Part shown: positions 52,648-60,775 of the stretch, piece by piece
Numbering within the stretch: the stretch's first letter is position 1
Layout: every line of letters starts with the position of its first letter
NCBI RefSeq assembly: GCF_031846565.1
Contig: NZ_JAVRHL010000003.1
Coordinates: 1-64,000, forward strand
Direction: 5' to 3'
DNA from: Tropicimonas_B omnivorans
GTDB taxonomy: Bacteria > Pseudomonadota > Alphaproteobacteria > Rhodobacterales > Rhodobacteraceae
Length of the DNA: 64,000 nucleotides
The notes under the pieces: generated by a model
The model's database searches: none
What the model saw: the letters and a program-made list of their open reading frames with translations, nothing else
What the model was told of the DNA's origin: nothing
Position numbers and translations under genes: made by a program

Positions 52648-54699
52648 ATGCCTTGCCGAACCTGTTTTTCGAGAACGGATTTGCCGATGCTCACCTCCGC
52701 TCCCCTGCAGACCGCCCCCGGCATCCCGCTGGACCACGAGCCGCCCGCGCCCGACAGGGGGCAGTCCGGGATCGGCCCGGAAGGTGAAGCTGGCGGTATC
52801 CTCGCGACGGAGCTGCAGACGGAGCACCTTTCGCCGGCGGGCCTGCCCATGGCGGCGCGGGCCCTGCCGATCTGGGCGGCCAGCATGTCCACGGCGTTCA
52901 CCGTCGGCGCAGGGATCTGCCTTCTGGCGATCGGGCTTCTCGCGGTCTTCTTCCAGACCCTCGTGGCGGAGGAGGCGCAGACCCTTCTCGCGCCGCTTCT
53001 GGCCGCGATCGGTATCGTGCCCGTGATCGGCAGCCTCGTCTTCGACTACGCCCATACCCGTGCGCTCGCCGGGTATCGTGCGTTGAGACTGGCTCAGGCC
53101 AGGCGCGCCAATGCCTGGCTCGGGGGCGCAGCCGCGTTGATGCTCGCGATCCTCCATCCACTGCTGGGGCTGGGGGTGGTTCTGGCAGCCGCCGCAGCCA
53201 GTGCCGGCGCGCGGATCCTCGCCCGCCGGGGGAGCACCGAACCTCTCTGGGATGTCACGCCCGAGGAGGCCACCGCACTTCTCGCCGGGCGCGACGCGGC
53301 CGGTCTGCGGCTGGCGCGGAGTGCTCCCGAAGGCCATGCGATGGAAGCGCCCCTGCGCCGCGCGTCCGGCTGGCTTTCCGCCCTCGTGACACTCGCCGCG
53401 GCCAGTTATCTCGCCGGTACGGCCCACCTGACCACGGGTGCGGTGCCCGGGGCCGCGCTCATTGCCCTCTGGGCTGGAACGGCGGTTGCCGGTGCCATTC
53501 TGGCCCGCTCCCGGCCCGAACGGGATGCGGCCGATCTGGCACGCACCATCGAGCCTCTGGATGCCGACTGCGATGCGCCGCCGGGCCTTGCCGTCCGGAG
53601 CCTGACCGTCACCATTCCGGGCGGCTGGGCGCTGCTTTCGGGGGCCAGCTTCTCCGCCGAGCCCGGCACGATCATCGGCGTCTCCGGGCCCAGTGGCGCC
53701 GGCAAGACGCTCCTGCTCCGCGCCCTGTCCGCGCCCTACGATCTCGCCGGGCTGGACGTGCGGGGCTCCGCGCGGATCAATGGACGTGACCCGTGGGCCA
53801 GGACCGTCGAGGCGGGCCCGGTGCCGACGGTCCACCTGCCGCCCACGCCGCTCGTGCTGCCGGCCTCCGGGCTCGAGAACCTGACCTGCTTCCACGCGGG
53901 TCCGGCCGAGGCCCGCGGCAAGCAGATCCTGGAACGTCTGGTCTTTTCCGCCGATGAGGCCGACCGGATCTGCACCGTTCCGGATGCCAGCGTTCTGCCC
54001 AGCGGGCAGACGAAGGCACTGGCCTTTGCCCGCGGGTTCCTCCTCGCTCCCGATCTCTACCTTCTCGACCGGCCCGAGGACGGGCTGGGCCCTGCACAGC
54101 TCGACGCTGTCCTGTCCCGGCTACGTCTCGAATGCCAGCTCGGCCGTGTTGTCCTGATGGTGACCGAGAACCGCGCGCTCCTCGAGGCCTGCGACAAGCT
54201 TCTCGTGCTGCAGGACGGACGGGTATCCGAGTTCGGGGATGCGAGCGAGATCCGAGCCAAGCAAAGCGCGGGCTGGGCCGGCTTCACCGCCGATCGTACC
54301 CTGGAGAGCGAAGAAGCGCTGACGAGCTGGGTTGAAGGACGGTTCAGACGCCCCGGCGACGAGGCGAACCGGCGTGCCGCGGCCCAGTTGGCCGCCGAGA
54401 TGCTCGCCTTCTCTTGTCAGACCGCCGCGCCCGGGTCCGGGCAGCGCCTGCGCTTCGAGCTCAAGCTCTTCGAAGGTCACGGCGTCCTGCGCATGATCGA
54501 CGACGATCCGGCCCTGTCCTCGGGAAAGCTGGAACAGGCTCGCCGTCAGGCGATGGACGAGGGTCTCGTCGGGCGAATGCCCCCGCTCGCCCGTGTCTTG
54601 CGCTACAGCCGGGATCTGGAGGCGAGCGTGGAGAACGATCACCGGCTTTTGACCGCGACGCTGGACATCTATGACCCCCGCGCCGGGCAGGGCGGGTAA
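52648..54699 (+). CDS. Divergent ABC-type protein with membrane domain and extra C-terminal domain
   Basis: A 683-residue protein. Residues about 70-320 hold some four to five hydrophobic helices (STAFTVGAGICLLAIGLLAVFF, ANAWLGGAAALMLAIL and others). The nucleotide-binding domain follows: Walker A GPSGAGKTLLLR (near 365), a degenerate signature LPSGQTKALAFARG in place of LSGGQ, and a Walker B-like LYLLDRPEDGL where the usual D-E is altered. After about residue 550 comes a further 130-residue domain (RFELKLFEGHGVLRMIDDDP, VLRYSRDLEASVENDHRLL) that I do not recognise. Start at 52648 has GAGGGGGG. It is followed by an adaptor-like gene, so an exporter role is plausible, but ATP hydrolysis may be impaired. 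Confidence 0.68.
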   Translation: MPCRTCFSRTDLPMLTSAPLQTAPGIPLDHEPPAPDRGQSGIGPEGEAGGILATELQTEHLSPAGLPMAARALPIWAASMSTAFTVGAGICLLAIGLLAVFFQTLVAEEAQTLLAPLLAAIGIVPVIGSLVFDYAHTRALAGYRALRLAQARRANAWLGGAAALMLAILHPLLGLGVVLAAAAASAGARILARRGSTEPLWDVTPEEATALLAGRDAAGLRLARSAPEGHAMEAPLRRASGWLSALVTLAAASYLAGTAHLTTGAVPGAALIALWAGTAVAGAILARSRPERDAADLARTIEPLDADCDAPPGLAVRSLTVTIPGGWALLSGASFSAEPGTIIGVSGPSGAGKTLLLRALSAPYDLAGLDVRGSARINGRDPWARTVEAGPVPTVHLPPTPLVLPASGLENLTCFHAGPAEARGKQILERLVFSADEADRICTVPDASVLPSGQTKALAFARGFLLAPDLYLLDRPEDGLGPAQLDAVLSRLRLECQLGRVVLMVTENRALLEACDKLLVLQDGRVSEFGDASEIRAKQSAGWAGFTADRTLESEEALTSWVEGRFRRPGDEANRRAAAQLAAEMLAFSCQTAAPGSGQRLRFELKLFEGHGVLRMIDDDPALSSGKLEQARRQAMDEGLVGRMPPLARVLRYSRDLEASVENDHRLLTATLDIYDPRAGQGG

Positions 54700-54703
54700 G
54701 CCC

Positions 54704-56032
54704 ATGGCCCGCTCCTCGCCAGCTTTCCGCCATTGCCCGCGCAGCGCTCGGCGCGGCATCGCGCCAGCCGTCTGGCTTTTGAGCGCCGTCGCCTGTCTCG
54801 CGATCCTCGCTGTCGGAGCCTGTCTTGCGGCGAGACTGGCGTCCGTTCCGACGCGGCAGACCTATCCCGGCACGCTTCTGTCCACCGCTGCCCCGCTCAG
54901 CCTCGAACTTCCGGCGGGCCTGCCGCCGGCGCAGATCCTGGTCGCCGGCGGGGATGACGTGGCCGCCGGTCAGACCCTGGCGGTCCTCGACCGGGACGCC
55001 ATTGCCCAGGAACTCGAGGCCTTGCGCCGTCAGCGCCTTCTCGACGTCACCCTGCGCGCCTGCCTGCTGACTCCGCCGGACGAGCCACGCTCGATCACGA
55101 CCACACAAGAGCTTGTCGGCGGTCCCGGTTCGGAGCTTGACGACGAGACACGCGCGGGGCTCGCCCGGATCGAACAGGAATGCGACGCCCTCAAGGAGGG
55201 TGGCAAACGTCGGGCCGACCGGATCGGCGCGGCGGAGAAGGCGCTCGCCCGGGACATCGCCCTTCTCGATACGGCCCGGCGAATGGTGCTCGAGGAGACC
55301 GATCCCAGGGACAGGGCGAGCCGGACAATCGCACTAGCGGCGAAGCGAGCCGATCTGGAGAAACGCCGGTCGGCCCTCGACCTGGCGCGGCGGGACGCCG
55401 ACGCCTCGTCGCAGAGCGAGAGAGGCAAGCGGATCGACATGCTGACGGACCGCATCGCCGAGGCGACCGACCGCGAAAGGGTCCTGGGTCAATATCACGA
55501 GGCGCCGCGGCTCAGCTTGCCGCAGTCGGGACGCATCCTCCGGGTCAGGCAGGTGCAGGGCGCGATCGGGACCGACGATGCCGTTCCGCTTCTCGACCTT
55601 CAGCCAGCCGGTAGCGCGTCCTGGCGTGTGCGCCTCGACCTGCCAACGGATGACGGGCAAGGGTTCAGGATCGATACGCCCGTCCACGTCTTCATCCTCG
55701 GCACCAGCGCCGGGGCGCAGAAACTGTCCGGCCAAGTCAGGCACCTCGCCTTCATCCCCGGCAAGGACAGCATCGAGGTGGAGATCGCCCTGGACGGGCC
55801 CAGTCTGTCAGAGCTCGAACGCATGCCGATCTCGCGCGGGCTGGACGGCCCGGGCCGCGCGGTGTCGGTCTCCGTCACCCGGACGCGAACGACGCCGGCG
55901 AAAGAAATCGGTCTCGCTCTGAGCGATCTCGGAGGTCGGGTCCACGTAGGTTGGGGGCGTTTTCTTCCGCCATCGCTCGTTCTCTCCGGGCTGGCATCGA
56001 GAGGTGCCCTGTCCGTCGGCGGCGCCCCATGA
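54704..56032 (+). CDS. Membrane-fusion/HlyD-like adaptor protein
   Basis: A 442-residue protein with one N-terminal transmembrane helix (APAVWLLSAVACLAILAVGACLA), then a lipoyl-like strand set (LLSTAAPLSLELPAGLPPAQILVAGGDDVAAGQTLAVLD, only partly quoted as typical) and a long alpha-helical hairpin/coiled coil rich in Arg, Glu and Ala (about residues 150-270: AEKALARDIALLDTARRM, AKRADLEKRRSALDLARRD). A returning strand region follows (SGRILRVRQVQGAIGTDDAV). This is the layout of periplasmic adaptor proteins of type I exporters. It starts 5 bases after the ABC gene stop, so the two form a pair. The C-terminal region is unusual in length. Confidence 0.7.
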   Translation: MARSSPAFRHCPRSARRGIAPAVWLLSAVACLAILAVGACLAARLASVPTRQTYPGTLLSTAAPLSLELPAGLPPAQILVAGGDDVAAGQTLAVLDRDAIAQELEALRRQRLLDVTLRACLLTPPDEPRSITTTQELVGGPGSELDDETRAGLARIEQECDALKEGGKRRADRIGAAEKALARDIALLDTARRMVLEETDPRDRASRTIALAAKRADLEKRRSALDLARRDADASSQSERGKRIDMLTDRIAEATDRERVLGQYHEAPRLSLPQSGRILRVRQVQGAIGTDDAVPLLDLQPAGSASWRVRLDLPTDDGQGFRIDTPVHVFILGTSAGAQKLSGQVRHLAFIPGKDSIEVEIALDGPSLSELERMPISRGLDGPGRAVSVSVTRTRTTPAKEIGLALSDLGGRVHVGWGRFLPPSLVLSGLASRGALSVGGAP

Positions 56033-56213
56033 GGGCCTGTACGGTGGCCACTTCGGTTCCGTCTCGGTAGAAGGCCGCGATGGCGCGGCCCGGTCAGCGC
56101 GACGTCCAGGGCGTGCTGGGCAGCGGGCACTGAGCCGAAACGCGCGGGGCCTTCTTCTGCGCCGGAGGGCCGGATTGGCGGATGACACCGCACCGATGAC
56201 AGGAGACTCCCCC

Positions 56214-56894
56214 ATGCTGCCGTGGGTCAAGCTTGCAACCGCGACCGCGCCGGACGGCGACACGCTCAGGCTCCTGCGGCGGGGGGACGAGTTTTCCATT
56301 CGGCTCGACGGTGGCAACGAGCTGATGAACAGCAGGCTCGGCGGGTCCGAGGAGGCGCTCGCCACGCTGGCGCTCGGCCGCCTGTCCGGTCGCTCGGCGC
56401 CGCGTGTCCTGATCGGCGGGCTCGGCATGGGGTTTACCCTTCGCGCCGCCCAGGCGATTGCGCCCGAGGGCGCGCAGCTCGTCGTGTCGGAACTCGTGCC
56501 CGACCTCGTGGGCTGGGCGCGGACGCATATGGCGCCGGTCTTCAAGGAGTGCCTGTCCGATCCGCGGGTCGAGGTGAGGCCGGGAGATGTCCTGGCCGAA
56601 ATCCGCGAGGCCGAAGGAACGTACGACGCCATCCTGCTCGACGTCGACAACGGTCCGGACGGTCTGACCCGGGCGGGAAACGATGCGCTCTACGATGAGC
56701 GCGGTCTGCGCTCCGCGCGCCGGGCGCTGACCGGGGGCGGGGTGCTGGCGGTCTGGTCCGCGGCACCGGATGCGGCCTTCCTGAAGCGGCTCTCGGCGTG
56801 CGGGTTCGAGGCCAGCGCGCATACGATCCGGGCGGGGCGCAGCAAGCGCGGCTCACGCCACACGATCTGGACGGCGGTGCGCCCCGGACGCTGA
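56214..56894 (+). CDS. Spermidine synthase-like methyltransferase-fold protein
   Basis: A 226-residue protein with the SpeE-like Rossmann fold. RVLIGGLGMGFTLRAAQ near residue 65 is the nucleotide-type glycine loop, VVSELVPDLVGWART the acidic second strand, and YDAILLDVDNGPDGLTR the active-site loop region. It lacks the N-terminal beta-sheet domain of true spermidine synthases, so its amine substrate and reaction are uncertain. Start at 56214 follows AGGAGA; ATGs further upstream are not supported. It follows the adaptor gene by 180 bases and is not obviously part of the glycan locus. Confidence 0.75.
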   Translation: MLPWVKLATATAPDGDTLRLLRRGDEFSIRLDGGNELMNSRLGGSEEALATLALGRLSGRSAPRVLIGGLGMGFTLRAAQAIAPEGAQLVVSELVPDLVGWARTHMAPVFKECLSDPRVEVRPGDVLAEIREAEGTYDAILLDVDNGPDGLTRAGNDALYDERGLRSARRALTGGGVLAVWSAAPDAAFLKRLSACGFEASAHTIRAGRSKRGSRHTIWTAVRPGR

Positions 56895-57144
56895 CAGCCG
56901 TGAGAGAGACGATCCGCGGCTCGATCATCTTCGGGGCCGCGACGACGAGCTTTTGCAGGATGCCTCGCTCTTGTCCACGTGCCCGCCGGGGGAGCGTCTC
57001 GTGCCTCGATCCCGGCCGGCGTCCCTTCGTCCCGCAGGGCTTCGGGGGGAGGTGCCGGCTTGTCCGGCATTGTCCCGCAGCCGGATAAGGGCCTCTTCTG
57101 TCCTCATGGCGGCATCCGGCGTCACTCGCGGCGCCGGGCGCGCC

Positions 57145-58287
57145 TCACGCGATGCGCTCTCCCCGGCACCAGACGCCGCGCAGGATCGGGGCGTCGCCGG
57201 CTTCAGCAACGCGGATGACATCGCCGCGCTGGCCGGAGGAGAGTGCGCCGCGATCCTCGAGACCGGCGGCGCGGGCCGGGGTCGCGGTGACGCAGGCGAC
57301 GGCGCGGGGCAGATCGTCCCAGAGCGCGGCCAGCCGGAACGCGGAGAGAAGCAGCGCGCTCGGAACGTAGTCAGAGGACACGATATCGAGCAGATCCGCC
57401 TCCGCCAGTTCGCTGGCGGCCACGTTTCCCGAATGGGAGCCGCCCCGGATCAGGTTCGGCGCGCCCATCATCACGCGGATGCCGGTCTGCCGGCAGGCCT
57501 CCGCGGCCTCCCTCGTGGTCGGAAACTCGGCGAAGCGGACGCCGACGCGATGGGATGACGCGACCTGGCCCGCCGTGGTGTCGTCGTGGCTGGCAAGCAC
57601 CGCGCCATAGCGCCGGGCCTCCGCCACCGCGCCGGCCTCGTGGACCGCGCCGAAGCGAGCCTGCAGCGCCTTGAGCTCGGCCACGTGCTTCTCGAATGCC
57701 GCGTCGTCCATGCCGCGCTTCTTGGTGACATAGGCCCTGAGCGCCCCGAGGTCGCGGAACTGCCGCTGCCCCGGCGTGTGGTCCATCAGGCTGACGATCC
57801 CGACCCGGTCCGAGGGACCGAACTCCGCCATCTCCTCCAGCAGCGTTTCGGAGCAGATCTCCGCCCGGAGATGGAGGAAATGGCTGATCTTGAAATGACC
57901 GGCGGCGCGGAGGCTCGTCATATCGTTTGCGAGCGTTCTCGCATAGGCGCCGTATCCGCCCGTTCCGCCGTGGATCGATCCGACGCGCAGCGCATCGAAC
58001 ACGGTCGTGATCCCGGTCGAAGCGAGTTCCGCATCATGGGCCAGAAGGGCAGGGACGTGCGGCCAGTCGACCTCCGGGCGCGGCTCGATATGGCGCTCGA
58101 GGTTGTCTGTGTGCAACTCCACCAGCCCCGGCAGGATCATGTCCCCGGCGCAATCGATCGCGCCCGCAGGCACGCCGCCGCCCTCCGCGATCTCGGCGAT
58201 CTGCCCGCCTTCGATCACGATGCGCCCCGGAAGGACGCGGTCCGGCAGGACGAGCCGGGCATTGGCAAGGTGGACGTCGTTTGGCAT
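57145..58287 (-). CDS. phnM: PhnM-like alpha-D-ribose 1-methylphosphonate 5-triphosphate diphosphatase
   Basis: A 380-residue amidohydrolase. In the C-P lyase pathway PhnM removes diphosphate from ribosyl methylphosphonate triphosphate. Marks: GDMILPGLVELHTDNLERH with metal-ligand His and Asp, DVDWPHVPALLAHDAELASTGITTVFD region, LRAEICSETLLEEM, VLASHDDTTAGQV and SSDYVPSALLLSAFRL, typical of PhnM. Start at 58287 (MPNDVHLAN) is preferred; a longer frame begins in the divergent gene. No phnG-L genes are in the window, so it is an orphan here and divergent from the DUF1045 gene, another frequent phn-cluster member. Confidence 0.85.
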   Translation of the reverse strand: MPNDVHLANARLVLPDRVLPGRIVIEGGQIAEIAEGGGVPAGAIDCAGDMILPGLVELHTDNLERHIEPRPEVDWPHVPALLAHDAELASTGITTVFDALRVGSIHGGTGGYGAYARTLANDMTSLRAAGHFKISHFLHLRAEICSETLLEEMAEFGPSDRVGIVSLMDHTPGQRQFRDLGALRAYVTKKRGMDDAAFEKHVAELKALQARFGAVHEAGAVAEARRYGAVLASHDDTTAGQVASSHRVGVRFAEFPTTREAAEACRQTGIRVMMGAPNLIRGGSHSGNVAASELAEADLLDIVSSDYVPSALLLSAFRLAALWDDLPRAVACVTATPARAAGLEDRGALSSGQRGDVIRVAEAGDAPILRGVWCRGERIA

Positions 58288-58342
58288 GCGGTGCTCGTCT
58301 CGTGGTGCCGGATCGGGATCGGCAGGGGGAGGGGGAAGCGTC

Positions 58343-59014
58343 ATGTCATACACTCGGGTCGCGGTCTACTATCTGCCGCCGGGCGGCGATCTGGCCAGAT
58401 TCGGAGCAAGCTGGCTGGGATGGGACGTCGCGCAGGGCTGTCCGGCGCCGCAGCCCGCCATCGCTGGACTGGCCGAGGTCACTGAAGCGCCGCGGAAGTA
58501 CGGATTTCACGGCACGCTCAAACCACCCTTCAGGCTTGCGGAGGGGTTGGACATCGCAGCTCTCGAGGAGGCCGTGGAGAGCGTCGCCCGGACTGGTGCG
58601 CCGGCGCGGGCAGACGGGCTCGCGCTCACAACCCTCGGGGGCTTTCTGGCGTTCACTCCGGTCGGGGATGCGGCTGCCATCGAACGGCTCGCCGCGTCGT
58701 GCGTGACCGAGCTCGACGCATTCCGGGCGCCGGCCGGACCGAACGAGATCGCGCGGCGCCGAGGCGCCGGGCTCACCTCCCGTCAGGACGCGCTCCTGAC
58801 GCGCTGGGGGTACCCGTATGTCATGGAGGAGTTCCACTTCCACCTCACCCTGACCGGGCGCCTGCCAAAGGACAAGGCGGAGGGCTGGTATCGGGAGGCC
58901 CGCGCACGCCTCCCCGAGTTGCCGGTGCCGTTCGTGATGGAGGACGTGGCGCTGGCCGGCGAGCGGCCGGACGGGAGATTCGAGTTGATCCGGCGCTTCC
59001 CCCTCACCGGCTGA
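58343..59014 (+). CDS. DUF1045 / 2H phosphoesterase-like phosphonate protein
   Basis: A 223-residue protein of DUF1045, often encoded in phosphonate clusters. Two HxT-type motifs, KYGFHGTLKPPF (near residue 57) and FHFHLTLTGRLP (near 170), make a 2H phosphodiesterase-like active site. A role on ribose cyclic phosphate or related intermediates has been suggested for such proteins; this is inference here. Start at 58343 has GGGGGAAG. Divergent from phnM, with 55 bases between the starts. Confidence 0.78.
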   Translation: MSYTRVAVYYLPPGGDLARFGASWLGWDVAQGCPAPQPAIAGLAEVTEAPRKYGFHGTLKPPFRLAEGLDIAALEEAVESVARTGAPARADGLALTTLGGFLAFTPVGDAAAIERLAASCVTELDAFRAPAGPNEIARRRGAGLTSRQDALLTRWGYPYVMEEFHFHLTLTGRLPKDKAEGWYREARARLPELPVPFVMEDVALAGERPDGRFELIRRFPLTG

Positions 59015-59244
59015 CGCGCCGGAGCGCGCGTTCCCGGGCTGCCCGGATTTGCGGCATTGCGCAGAACGTTCAATCCGTTCCGGGGGAGTCTCCCCGAGGC
59101 AGACGGATACCCGGCGCGGCCCGAGCCCGACCGGATGCCATGCACGTCTTGCGCGAGGACACGCCGTCGTCCCCTGCTGGGCGCTTTCAGGAGGGCCCAA
59201 GTCGTTTTCGAGCGCTGAGGCGCGATTCGGGGGTGCTAGACAGG

Positions 59245-59425
59245 ACCTGCAAGGTGCCGCTGGAGACAGAGGAGAATTGGGAAGCCGGTGAGAGGCCGGC
59301 ACTGCCCCCGCAACGGTAAGGAAGCGATGGGCATGGCGACGGAGCCACTGGGGCGAGCAGCCCCGGGAAGGAGCCATGCCGGGCCGCCGGGCCACGCTTC
59401 AAGTCCGGAAACCAGCCTTGCGAGA
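59245..59425 (+). ncRNA. Cobalamin (B12) riboswitch
   Basis: The leader carries the hallmarks of a cobalamin aptamer: GAAGCCGGTGAGAGGCCGGC followed by ACTGCCCCCGCAACGGTAAG (59281-59320), and the B12-box segment AAGTCCGGAAACCAGCC near 59401-59417. A closing stem pairs GCAAGG (59249-59254) with CCTTGC (59416-59421). Downstream a long hairpin of GGCGGTGCAGAC (59441-59452) with GTCTGCCCGCC (59487-59497) could be the expression platform. It ends about 115 bases before the oxygenase start, so it should control that operon, usually switching it off when B12 is abundant. Confidence 0.9.
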
Positions 59426-59540
59426 ACGTCAGCCGCGGGAGGCGGTGCAGACGCCGGAAGAGTCGCACGGGAAGCGGCATCTGACGGTCTGCCCGCCCTC
59501 CGAATTCACTAATCGCCGCGGGGTGCGGCAGGGGAACACC

Positions 59541-60770
59541 ATGCACCACGACCTCACGCAGCTTCTGGCCACGCACAGACCGGGCTACGCGCTGGAGCGA
59601 CCCTTCTACACCGCCGCCGATATCTACGAGGCCGATCTCGAGGCGATCTGGTACCGCGACTGGCTGTTCGCCATACCCGCCTGCGAGCTCGAGAAGACCG
59701 GCTCCTACGTCACGCACACCGTCGGTGCCTACAAGGTGATCCTCGTTCGCGGGGCGGACGGGACGATCCGCGCCTTCCACAATTCCTGCCGTCACCGCGG
59801 CTCGATCATCTGCAAGGCCGCGAAGGGCCATGTGCCGAAACTGGTCTGCCCGTATCACCAGTGGACCTACGAGCTCGACGGCTCGCTGCTCTGGGCGCGG
59901 GACATGGGGCCGGACTTCGATCCCTCCGCCCATGGCCTGAAGCCTGTCCATTGTCGGGAGCTGGCCGGCCTGATCTATATCTGCCTGGCCGACGAGGCGC
60001 CCGATTTCGACACCTTCGCGGACCTCGTGCGCCCCTACCTCGCCGCGCACGATCTGTCCGACGCCAAGGTCGCCCACGAATCCTCGATCATCGAGAACGG
60101 CAACTGGAAGCTCGTCTGGGAGAACAACCGCGAGTGCTATCATTGCGGCGGCAACCATCCCGCGCTCTGCCGCACGTTTCCCGACGATCCGGCCGTCACC
60201 GGCGTCGAGGACGGCAAGACGCCGCCGCATCTGGCGGCCCATTTCGATCGGCTCGAAGGGGCCGGGATCCCCGCCCGGTTCCAGATCGACCCAAGCGGCC
60301 AGTACCGGATCGCTCGGATGCCGCTGAAGGCCGGCGCCAAAAGCTACACGATGGACGGGGGCCTCGCGGTCACGAAGCGGCTGGGGCGCGTGCCGTTCGA
60401 CGATGCTGGCGCCCTCATGCAGTTCCACTACCCCACGACCTGGAACCACTTCCTGCCGGATCACTCCATCGTCTTCCGCATGACCCCCGTCAGCCCGACC
60501 GAAACCGAGGTCACGACGAAGTGGCTGGTGCACAAGGATGCCGTGGAGGGGCGCGATTATGACCTGAAGCGCCTGACCGAGGTCTGGATCGCCACCAACG
60601 ACGAGGATCGGCGGGTCGTCGAGGACAACCAGCAGGGCATCAACTCTCCGGCCTACACGCCCGGGCCCTATTCGCAGTTCCAGGAATCCGGCGTGCTGCA
60701 ATTTGTCGACTGGTATTGCCGCAGCCTGTCGGAGCGCCTGCCGGCGCCCTCCCGGATGGCGGCGGAATAA
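59541..60770 (+). CDS. gbcA: Rieske non-heme iron oxygenase, glycine betaine monooxygenase-like (GbcA type)
   Basis: A 409-residue Rieske oxygenase alpha subunit. The 2Fe-2S site is CRHRGSIICKAAKGHVPKLV then CPYHQWTYELDG (near residues 83-115). The mononuclear iron site is NNRECYHCGGNHPALC (His/His, near 200) with a distal Asp in the C-terminal part. The layout and blocks such as WIATNDEDRRVVEDNQQGIN and YTPGPYSQFQESGV are like Pseudomonas GbcA, which demethylates glycine betaine to dimethylglycine. Related stachydrine or carnitine oxygenases are possible. Start at 59541 follows AGGGGAAC; a longer start at 59376 would lie inside the riboswitch. Partner reductase follows after 5 bases. Confidence 0.83.
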   Translation: MHHDLTQLLATHRPGYALERPFYTAADIYEADLEAIWYRDWLFAIPACELEKTGSYVTHTVGAYKVILVRGADGTIRAFHNSCRHRGSIICKAAKGHVPKLVCPYHQWTYELDGSLLWARDMGPDFDPSAHGLKPVHCRELAGLIYICLADEAPDFDTFADLVRPYLAAHDLSDAKVAHESSIIENGNWKLVWENNRECYHCGGNHPALCRTFPDDPAVTGVEDGKTPPHLAAHFDRLEGAGIPARFQIDPSGQYRIARMPLKAGAKSYTMDGGLAVTKRLGRVPFDDAGALMQFHYPTTWNHFLPDHSIVFRMTPVSPTETEVTTKWLVHKDAVEGRDYDLKRLTEVWIATNDEDRRVVEDNQQGINSPAYTPGPYSQFQESGVLQFVDWYCRSLSERLPAPSRMAAE

Positions 60771-60775
60771 CGGCG

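Noticed and set aside
56895..57144. Small minus-strand frame after phnM as a phnN-like gene
   Set aside because: No P-loop or kinase motif; low-complexity Arg/Ser/Pro composition.
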